Assembly: GCA_903884915.1 (NCBI GenBank)
Contig: CAISGS010000102.1
Coordinates: 1 to 6,919, forward strand
Direction: 5' to 3'
DNA length: 6,919 bases
Source of the DNA: an uncultured Caulobacteraceae bacterium
GTDB lineage: Bacteria > Pseudomonadota > Alphaproteobacteria > Caulobacterales > Caulobacteraceae
The position numbers and the translations under genes were made by a program. Positions 1 through 4,999 of the stretch are shown here, one piece after another. Within the stretch, counting starts at the first letter, position 1; every line of letters begins with the position of its first letter. The notes beneath the pieces are model-generated. The model was not told the DNA's origin. It was given only the letters and a program-made list of their open reading frames with translations, and ran no database searches.

Positions 1-37
1 CCTCTGGGGGAAGTACCGGCGAAGCCGGGGTAGGGGG
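1..37. repeat. Partial REP-like GC-rich palindromic intergenic element
   Basis: The left edge is a non-coding G-rich stretch with a small hairpin: CCGGC (16-20), a GAA loop (21-23) and GCCGG (24-28). It is flanked by two G runs (6-10 and 32-36). From memory, GC-rich elements built on a 'gGCGAAGCc' hairpin between C-rich and G-rich runs are common between genes in Caulobacterales and sphingomonads, and the missing left arm would be C-rich. Only one copy, cut by the window edge, is seen here, so the repeat identity is an inference. A short open frame ending in TAG at 31-33 is a by-product of the element and not a credible gene end. Confidence 0.45.
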
Positions 38-76
38 TTGTGACACGCGCCAACACAGGCTCTAACCACCGCACAC

Positions 77-81
77 AGGAG
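77..81 (+). promoter_or_regulatory. Shine-Dalgarno AGGAG that fixes the PhnA-domain gene start
   Basis: AGGAG lies 6 nt upstream of the ATG at 88. The reading frame is open back to a GTG at 40, but that codon has no such site and the extension does not look like the family. The ATG at 88 is therefore the start. Confidence 0.7.
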
Positions 82-87
82 CAACCC

Positions 88-300
88 ATGGAAACCCGCG
101 ACAGCAACGGCACGATTTTGGCCGATGGTGACAATGTTACCCTGATCAAGGATTTGAAGGTCAAGGGCACCTCCGTCACCCTCAAGCGCGGCACGCTGGT
201 GAAGGGCATCCGCCTGACCGGCGATCCGGACGAGATCGAATGTCGGGTGGAAAAGGTTAAGGGCCTGGTCCTGCGCACCGAGTTCGTCAAAAAGGCTTGA
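88..300 (+). CDS. PhnA-domain protein (YjdM C-terminal domain type), stand-alone
   Basis: This 70-aa protein matches the C-terminal domain of the YjdM/PhnA family. It opens with DSNGTILADGDNVTLIKDLK, continues with a KGTSVTLKRGT segment and closes with the LRTEFVKKA tail typical of the family. It is a small all-beta, SH3-like domain. The E. coli protein is about 110 aa and carries an N-terminal zinc ribbon. That ribbon is absent here, and there is no cysteine cluster (the only cysteine is near residue 52). The name 'alkylphosphonate uptake protein' is historical. The E. coli protein is not required for phosphonate use and its role is unknown, so no function should be inferred from the name. 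The gene has a strong ribosome binding site, is followed by 82 bp with no clear terminator, and could be co-transcribed with the symporter gene, though nothing proves it. Confidence 0.85.
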   Translation: METRDSNGTILADGDNVTLIKDLKVKGTSVTLKRGTLVKGIRLTGDPDEIECRVEKVKGLVLRTEFVKKA

Positions 301-369
301 AGCCCCAATCCGCAACTGGCCCGCGACAAGATGGGGTAGATTGTGCAATGTCAGGGTTCAAGACAGTTC

Positions 370-374
370 AGAGG
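370..374 (+). promoter_or_regulatory. Shine-Dalgarno AGAGG that favours the symporter start at 383
   Basis: AGAGG ends 8 nt before the ATG at 383, a normal spacing. It is only 2 nt from the in-frame ATG at 377. The still earlier in-frame TTG at 341 would add a hydrophilic leader not expected in this family. This makes 383 the best start. Confidence 0.5.
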
Positions 375-382
375 CGATGTCT

Positions 383-1633
383 ATGCAACGGCGGTTTTCC
401 TATTTTGTCGCGGGGGCCATGGTCCTCGGCATTCTGGTTGGGTTTTTAATCAATCAGAACATCGCTGATCCGGCGCAACTTAAGACCGTGGCCGGGGGCT
501 TTAATGTCGTCACCGACATATTCCTGCGTCTGATCAAGATGATCATCGCGCCTCTGGTCTTCTCCACCCTCGTGGTGGGGATCGCCCATATGGAGGATGC
601 CGCCGCCATCGGGCGCGTTGGGGCCAAGACCATGGGCTGGTTCATCACCGCCTCGATCGTGTCCCTGACCATCGGCCTGGTCATGGTCCATCTGATCTCG
701 CCCGGCGTTGGCCTGAATATCCCCCTTCCCGACGTGACGGCGGCCAGCACGGTCGACGCCACGACCCTGTCCCTCAAGGATTTCATTACCCATCTGGTGC
801 CCAAATCCATCGTTGAGGCCATGGCCAATAACGAGATTTTGCAGATCGTCGTGTTTTCGATCTTTGTCGGCACGGCCATCGCCTCCATCGACGACAAGGC
901 CCCAGCCGTCCTGCAGCTGGCTGAGCAGGTGTCGCAGGTCATGCTCAAGATCACGAGCTATGTGATGTTGTTCGCCCCCTTCGCGATCTTTGCTGCCTTA
1001 GCGTCAACCGTGGCGACACAGGGTCTGATGGTCCTTCTGAGCTATGCCAAATTTGTCGGCGGGTTCTATGTGTCGCTTGGTGTGCTGTGGGGCCTGTTGC
1101 TACTGGCCGCTGTGGCCGTGGTTGGCGCAAGGGGTTTGGGCCTCTTTGCCATGGTCCGCGAGCCGGTCCTTCTGGCCTTCTCGACCGCCAGTTCGGAGGC
1201 CGCCTATCCGCGCACGCTCGAACAACTCCAGAAATTTGGCGTCTCGCGCAAGATTGCCAGCTTTGTCCTGCCGCTCGGCTATTCGTTCAATCTCGATGGC
1301 TCGATGATGTACTGCACCTTCGCGACCCTGTTCATCGCGCAGGCCTATGGCATTGAGCTCAGCATCGGCCAGCAGATCATGATGCTGCTGCTCTTGATGA
1401 TCACGTCAAAGGGCATTGCCGGGGTGCCGCGCGCCTCGCTGGTGGTCATCGCTGCGACCTTGGGCTATTTCAAGATCCCCGAAGCGGGCCTGCTCCTAAT
1501 CCTAGCGGTCGATCACCTGCTCGATATGGGCCGCAGCGCCACCAATGTGGTCGGCAATTCGGTCGCCTCGGTTGTCGTCGCCAAGTGGGAAAATCAGTTG
1601 GAGACGCCAGAGCCAGAGGCCGCCAAGGGCTAG
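383..1633 (+). CDS. Dicarboxylate/amino acid:cation symporter (DAACS, GltP/DctA family)
   Basis: This 416-aa inner-membrane protein has the usual length and order of the glutamate/C4-dicarboxylate symporter family, a trimeric elevator-type secondary transporter that imports acidic amino acids or C4-dicarboxylates with Na+ or H+. A TM2-3 segment reads LRLIKMIIAPLVFSTLVVG. The HP1 hairpin has the serine-rich FSTASSE (266-272). TM7 carries FNLDGS (302-307), the variant of NMDGT seen in GltP and DctA. The HP2 tip is SKGIAGVPRAS (342-352). TM8 has D377, D381, R384, S385 and N388, matching the GltPh substrate and cation residues D390, D394, R397, T398 and N401. The position of GltPh D405 is N392, as I recall for the H+-coupled relatives GltP and DctA. 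The D381/R384 pair favours an acidic amino acid substrate over a plain dicarboxylate, but this is inference. The gene converges on the next one and shares its stop region. Confidence 0.9.
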   Translation: MQRRFSYFVAGAMVLGILVGFLINQNIADPAQLKTVAGGFNVVTDIFLRLIKMIIAPLVFSTLVVGIAHMEDAAAIGRVGAKTMGWFITASIVSLTIGLVMVHLISPGVGLNIPLPDVTAASTVDATTLSLKDFITHLVPKSIVEAMANNEILQIVVFSIFVGTAIASIDDKAPAVLQLAEQVSQVMLKITSYVMLFAPFAIFAALASTVATQGLMVLLSYAKFVGGFYVSLGVLWGLLLLAAVAVVGARGLGLFAMVREPVLLAFSTASSEAAYPRTLEQLQKFGVSRKIASFVLPLGYSFNLDGSMMYCTFATLFIAQAYGIELSIGQQIMMLLLLMITSKGIAGVPRASLVVIAATLGYFKIPEAGLLLILAVDHLLDMGRSATNVVGNSVASVVVAKWENQLETPEPEAAKG

Positions 1634-2193
1634 GGCGCATTACAGCCTAGGCCGAAGTTCGACCCGGGACCTTTGCAAGGCACAATCGGGTTGGGCAAGG
1701 TTCGCTCTTTAAACCGGGCCTGCTGGCGCGCAATCTGGTCATATTCGGCCCGCTTGTTTGGATCGATGGGGGCCAGCCGCTCTGGGGTGGTCTGATCCCT
1801 AGCCGTGCGGCCCCACTGTTGCAGGCAGCGGGTCTTGTCCGCGTCAGACCTTAGAGACTGCAAGGCGTCTGAGCAGCCGACCAACCCCTTAAAGGGCAAG
1901 CCATAGGCTGCGGGCCTTGCGTCTGGTTCATTGGCCATGGGCACCGCTGTCTCGGTTGTGGGCAGGGCTGGACGCTCAAGCGATGGCCCAGGGCCTTTCG
2001 CCCGACCTTGCGGCTTGGTCGTTACCGTTGGGGTCGGCGTAATCTTGAACGGCTGATAGAGGCTGACCACCATGGCGGCATCGGCTAAGGGCTGCGGCAC
2101 ATCAGCGGTCTGGGACAGCAGCCAGAGGGCCGCACCATTACCAAGGGCGGCGATCAGAAAACTACACCCGGTAAGGCGACGATCTGATCCCAT
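1630..2193 (-). CDS. Uncharacterised single-pass membrane-anchored protein with paired cysteines
   Basis: I do not recognise a named family for this 187-aa protein. After a short basic N-terminus (MGSDRR) comes one hydrophobic segment (about 10-27), likely a signal anchor that places the rest in the periplasm. Residues 50-95 are rich in Pro and Thr and look disordered. The C-terminal part has C107 and C123 around a charged helix-like stretch, then a tail with C173 and C184 (CKGPGSNFGLGC). Four cysteines in an exported domain suggest two disulfides. Short exported proteins of this style, with a Gly- and Cys-containing tail, occur in Caulobacteraceae as far as I recall. The start ATG has GGAG and AAGG upstream. 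It lies 23 bp after the amidohydrolase stop, so the two are probably one transcript. The stop overlaps the symporter stop. Confidence 0.7.
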   Translation of the reverse strand: MGSDRRLTGCSFLIAALGNGAALWLLSQTADVPQPLADAAMVVSLYQPFKITPTPTVTTKPQGRAKGPGPSLERPALPTTETAVPMANEPDARPAAYGLPFKGLVGCSDALQSLRSDADKTRCLQQWGRTARDQTTPERLAPIDPNKRAEYDQIARQQARFKERTLPNPIVPCKGPGSNFGLGCNAP

Positions 2194-2216
2194 TGGACCT
2201 TGCTCCGACGTTCAAC

Positions 2217-3971
2217 CTAGGCGGCGACCTGATCGCCCCGCATCAAGCGTCCGGGCAATTCGCCCGTCCATTGGCCATTTTCGAAGGTGACGACCCCGCT
2301 CTTGAGGGTCCAGCGATAGCCGTGCGCCTTTTGTAAGAGCCGCGTTCCTCCTGCCGGAAGATCTTGCACAATCTCTGGCGGACTGAGCGACAGGGCCTCC
2401 TGATCGATGACATTGATATCCGCCAGCATCCCCGGCGCGAGCAGGCCCCGATCGTGCCAGCCAACATGGACGGCATTGCGGCGCGTATAGCCGTGGATCA
2501 GGGTCTCAATCGCGATCTTGCGCCCAGCCCGATCGCCCTTGCTCCAAAGGCCAAGCGAGGTCGTGGGGAAGCTGCCGTCACAGATGGTGCCGCAATGGGC
2601 GCCGCCATCGGACAGGCCATAGAGGCTATTGGGCGCGGTCATCATGCCATAGACGTCCGATAGGTCGCCTCGGGCATAGTTGATCAGGGGCTGATAGATC
2701 AGCCGGTGTCCGCCCTCCTCCAGCAAGGTGTCATAGACATGGCCCGCCACATCGGTCCCGCGCGCCTTGGCTTCGGCCTCGAGCGAGTTTTCGGTACGCG
2801 GCTCGTAATCGACCGGATCGGTCATGCGGAACATCTTACCAAAGCCGCGCAGGATCACGGCGGTCATGCCGGGGGCATCACCGACCGCATGCTCTTTCAA
2901 GATCTGAGCGCAAACCTCAGGCTCCGCCAATTTCAAAAGCCGCGCCTCTAGGGGCAGGCTCAAGAGAGCGCGATAGGTGGGGGTGATGAAGAACGGATTG
3001 ACCGTCGCAGCAAAGGATAGGATCAGACCCAGTGGACGGGGCGCGACCTGCATGGTCACCGGCAGACCGTCCTTGACCATCGCCTCGACCCGCTCGGAAA
3101 TGAACTTCCAGCGGTCGGGCGCATCATCGGTTTGCTGGACCGTGAAGGACAGTTTCCCACCGCAGGCCCCAGCCAGCGTGCGGATCAGCCCCAGCTCGCG
3201 CTCGGCAAACTCATCATCGGGGGTCAGATAGGCGTCAGAGATCAGTTGAATGACCCCTCGACCCGCCGCCTTCAAGGCCCGCGCCGCGCCCATCAGCTCG
3301 GCCTCGGTCGCCGACAGGGTGCCGATGCTATCGCCGCTGCGCGAGCGGTGGACGTAGGTGCGAGAGGTGGAAAAGCCCAAGGCCCCGGCCTGCACAGCCT
3401 CGAGAATCAGGCGCTCCATCTCCGCGATCTCGGCGATTGTCGGGACCTCGAGGTGATCGCCGCCCCGGTCACCCATGACATAGGCCCGCAAGGCCGCGTG
3501 CGGCACGTGAGCCCCAACATCCACGGCAAATTTGCGGCGGGCCAGCGCGTCCAGATAGTCCGGAAAGGTTTCCCAGTCCCAGGTCAGGCCTTCAGCAAGG
3601 GCGGTACCCGGAATGTCTTCGACCCCCTCCAAGAGGGCAATCAGCCAATCGTGCTTGTCCTTACGCGCCGGGGCAAAGCCGACCCCGCAATTGCCCATGG
3701 CGATTGAGGTGACGCCATTGATTGAAGAGGGGGCTAGCACCCCGTCCCAGGTCGCCTGACCGTCATAGTGGGTGTGGATATCGACAAAGCCCGGCGTGAC
3801 CAAGGCCCCCTTAGCATCGAGTGTGCGCTTGGCCGCAGAGGTCACGGTGCCGACCTCGACAATGCGGCCATCCTTGATGCCCACATCGCCAAGATAGGCC
3901 GGGCCGCCCGAACCATCGACAAGGGTGCCGCCACGGATCACCAGATCCAGAACAGGGCTTGAGTCGGTCAT
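2217..3971 (-). CDS. Amidohydrolase, N-acyl-D-amino-acid deacylase-like (D-aminoacylase superfamily)
   Basis: This 584-aa protein belongs to the metal-dependent amidohydrolase superfamily, nearest the D-aminoacylase group that hydrolyses N-acyl-D-amino acids. An N-terminal beta-sandwich part ([14 protein letters not shown], 9-22) leads into [10 protein letters not shown] with the metal ligands H66 and H68. MGNCG has C95, equal to the bridging Cys96 of the Alcaligenes enzyme. Next come [14 protein letters not shown] (154-167) and GALGFSTSR (196-204). LSDGGAHC carries the likely catalytic base D455, and the C-terminal beta part has [15 protein letters not shown] (509-523). There is no signal peptide, so it is probably cytoplasmic. 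At 584 aa it is about 100 longer than the Alcaligenes enzyme, and it lacks that enzyme's two other zinc histidines, so the substrate is uncertain. ATG 3971 is preferred because GAGG lies 9 nt upstream; a GTG at 3998 is possible but less likely. It is probably the first gene of an operon with the downstream gene. Confidence 0.85.
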   Translation of the reverse strand: MTDSSPVLDLVIRGGTLVDGSGGPAYLGDVGIKDGRIVEVGTVTSAAKRTLDAKGALVTPGFVDIHTHYDGQATWDGVLAPSSINGVTSIAMGNCGVGFAPARKDKHDWLIALLEGVEDIPGTALAEGLTWDWETFPDYLDALARRKFAVDVGAHVPHAALRAYVMGDRGGDHLEVPTIAEIAEMERLILEAVQAGALGFSTSRTYVHRSRSGDSIGTLSATEAELMGAARALKAAGRGVIQLISDAYLTPDDEFAERELGLIRTLAGACGGKLSFTVQQTDDAPDRWKFISERVEAMVKDGLPVTMQVAPRPLGLILSFAATVNPFFITPTYRALLSLPLEARLLKLAEPEVCAQILKEHAVGDAPGMTAVILRGFGKMFRMTDPVDYEPRTENSLEAEAKARGTDVAGHVYDTLLEEGGHRLIYQPLINYARGDLSDVYGMMTAPNSLYGLSDGGAHCGTICDGSFPTTSLGLWSKGDRAGRKIAIETLIHGYTRRNAVHVGWHDRGLLAPGMLADINVIDQEALSLSPPEIVQDLPAGGTRLLQKAHGYRWTLKSGVVTFENGQWTGELPGRLMRGDQVAA

Positions 3972-4141
3972 TGGGCTTATCCTCACCTCGGGTCCCACCC
4001 TAGCGGGCGGTGGTCATTGGACCCCATCTTAGGCCTAATTTGGGCTCAGGCATCGAATTTTTGTGACCATCCTCTGGGTTGGGTTGGTGGAAGCCCATGA
4101 TTTTAAGTGACAATTTTTTCAACTAACCCGTCCAGACTGTA

Positions 4142-4164
4142 ATTTTTGCTACGGAAGCAAAAAT
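4142..4164. promoter_or_regulatory. Candidate TetR-family operator (perfect 9-bp inverted repeat)
   Basis: ATTTTTGCT (4142-4150) and its exact reverse complement AGCAAAAAT (4156-4164) flank the 5-nt centre ACGGA. The half-site spacing and 23-bp length fit the palindromes bound by TetR-family dimers, and such sites usually lie next to the regulator gene. The site ends 73 bp before the TTG start at 4238 and lies 170 bp from the amidohydrolase start. It has no following T-run on either strand that would make it a terminator. Binding by this regulator is an inference. Confidence 0.5.
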
Positions 4165-4182
4165 AATACACTCAGGGGGTGT

Positions 4183-4209
4183 AAATCATGTTATTGGAAA
4201 TTATGATTT
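4183..4209. repeat. Secondary inverted repeat AAATCAT-N13-ATGATTT
   Basis: AAATCAT (4183-4189) and ATGATTT (4203-4209) form a 7-bp inverted repeat around a 13-nt centre. A further direct copy, CATGATTT, occurs at 4096-4103. The repeat overlaps the possible -10 of the regulator gene. It may be a second protein-binding site, but in an AT-rich region a 7-bp repeat can arise by chance. Confidence 0.25.
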
Positions 4210-4226
4210 GCTGACGCTCGGTTTAT

Positions 4227-4230
4227 AGGA
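4227..4230 (+). promoter_or_regulatory. Shine-Dalgarno AGGA supporting the TTG start of the TetR gene
   Basis: AGGA lies 7 nt upstream of TTG 4238. The next in-frame ATG falls inside the helix-turn-helix (residue 39), which would destroy the DNA-binding domain. The TTG is therefore the best start. Confidence 0.6.
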
Positions 4231-4237
4231 CTCGACC

Positions 4238-4846
4238 TTGTCCCAACATTCCTTCCCTAGGCCGGATTTGGCCACCAAGACACGCGACGACCTGCTGGAT
4301 CAAGCGGGAGCCGTTGCGGCGGACTTCGGTCTTGAGGCCTTGAGTCTGACCATGCTGGCCGACCGTGCCGGTGTGCCTGTCGAGCAGATCTATCAAAATT
4401 TCGAGTCGCGAGCGGTTCTCGTCGATGCTCTCGTTGACCGTTTGCTCAATCGCCAGACCGAGGCCGCCAATATCTGGTTTGGTCGCTATTCGGCTCAGGG
4501 CCGCGCGGTGATGTCGGACCATGTCGAAGACCTGCTGCAAGCGCTGTATTTGGCGGGTCGTAGCGTCAATGGGTCGGAGACCCTGCAACAGGCCCTGATT
4601 TCAATGCCCCATCTGGCTGAGCGTCGTATGACCCTTCGCAGCCAGATCACGGACCAGTTCGTCCATGTTCTGAGCGCCATGGACCCCAGCCAATCGCGTG
4701 ACCGGCTCTGGGCGCGCTATCGGATTGCCGTCGATATGGCCCTTTCGGCCCAGTCCCTCGCCGCCGCTGAGCCGCAAGAGGGTCAGCGCGAGCGGGTGAT
4801 CAAAGAGGCCGCCCGGGTCCTGCGCTTTGCCCTTGAGGCCGCCTAA
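4238..4846 (+). CDS. TetR/AcrR-family transcriptional regulator
   Basis: This 202-aa protein has the length and layout of a TetR-family repressor. The N-terminal three-helix DNA-binding domain spans about residues 14-60. Its helix-turn-helix runs from LSLTMLADRAGV to the IYQNF that opens the next helix (residues 36-55), matching the family pattern in which an AGV turn is followed by YxxF. The rest is helical and should form the ligand-binding and dimerisation domain, which is too variable to name a ligand. It starts with TTG behind AGGA. It is transcribed away from the amidohydrolase, and a perfect palindrome in the shared upstream region suggests autoregulation and control of the divergent operon. 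This is the usual arrangement in the family but is not proven here. An intrinsic terminator follows the stop by 27 bp. The effector is unknown. Confidence 0.85.
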   Translation: MSQHSFPRPDLATKTRDDLLDQAGAVAADFGLEALSLTMLADRAGVPVEQIYQNFESRAVLVDALVDRLLNRQTEAANIWFGRYSAQGRAVMSDHVEDLLQALYLAGRSVNGSETLQQALISMPHLAERRMTLRSQITDQFVHVLSAMDPSQSRDRLWARYRIAVDMALSAQSLAAAEPQEGQRERVIKEAARVLRFALEAA

Positions 4847-4873
4847 CACCTCCAACAGACTATTATGGCCCAT

Positions 4874-4909
4874 AAGGTCGGCACTGAGAGGTGCCGACCT
4901 TTTTTGTTT
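4874..4909 (+). terminator. Intrinsic terminator of the TetR gene
   Basis: An 11-bp perfect stem pairs AAGGTCGGCAC (4874-4884) with GTGCCGACCTT (4891-4901) around a TGAGAG loop, followed by a T run (4900-4905) and then GTTT. It sits 27 bp after the regulator stop. The plus-strand T run makes it directional. Confidence 0.9.
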
Positions 4910-4928
4910 AGTTCTGGCAGACTGACCC

Positions 4929-4974
4929 AAAAAAAAGACGCCGCGCCTAAGCCCGAAGGCCTAAACGCGGCGCC
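4929..4974 (-). terminator. Intrinsic terminator of the TonB-dependent receptor gene
   Basis: Read on the minus strand, a 17-bp stem (4974-4958 with 4953-4937) closes a UUCG tetraloop and is followed by eight U (4936-4929). Four of the pairs are G-U wobbles in the minus-strand RNA and would be A-C mismatches in the plus-strand RNA. The hairpin is therefore complete only in the minus direction. It begins 25 bp after the receptor stop codon. Confidence 0.93.
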
Positions 4975-4999
4975 AGTTAGCCCCGCCGGGGGCGTCCCT

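Larger units (their letters stand above)
3972..4237. promoter_or_regulatory. AT-rich divergent intergenic region between amidohydrolase and TetR genes
   Basis: These 266 bp separate two divergent genes and must hold both promoters. The central part (about 4045-4230) is clearly richer in A and T than the flanking genes. It has three AATTTTT tracts (4056, 4112, 4141), a perfect 9-bp inverted repeat (4142-4164) and a looser 7-bp inverted repeat (4183-4209). TATGAT at 4202-4207 could be a -10 element for the regulator, but no good -35 is found at 16-18 bp, so I do not assign promoters. No small gene is supported here. Confidence 0.55.

Noticed and set aside
1..33. C-terminal end of an upstream gene (frame ending in TAG at 31-33)
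   Set aside because: Only ten codons are visible and they coincide with the palindromic GC-rich element, so coding is not supported.
303..337. CCCCA(A)TC / GATGGGG as a terminator after the PhnA-domain gene
   Set aside because: The stem is short with a bulge, the loop is long and no T run follows.
2164..2175. LTGC near the N-terminus of the 187-aa protein as a lipoprotein lipobox
   Set aside because: The hydrophobic segment lies after the cysteine (about 10-27), not before it, so it does not form a type II signal peptide.
3132..3707. Plus-strand open frame of 191 codons antisense to the amidohydrolase
   Set aside because: It is a GC-rich shadow of the amidohydrolase codons with no recognisable domain.
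4191..4227. Sigma-70 promoter for the TetR gene using TATGAT at 4202-4207
   Set aside because: No acceptable -35 hexamer lies 16-18 bp upstream, so it is mentioned only as a possibility.
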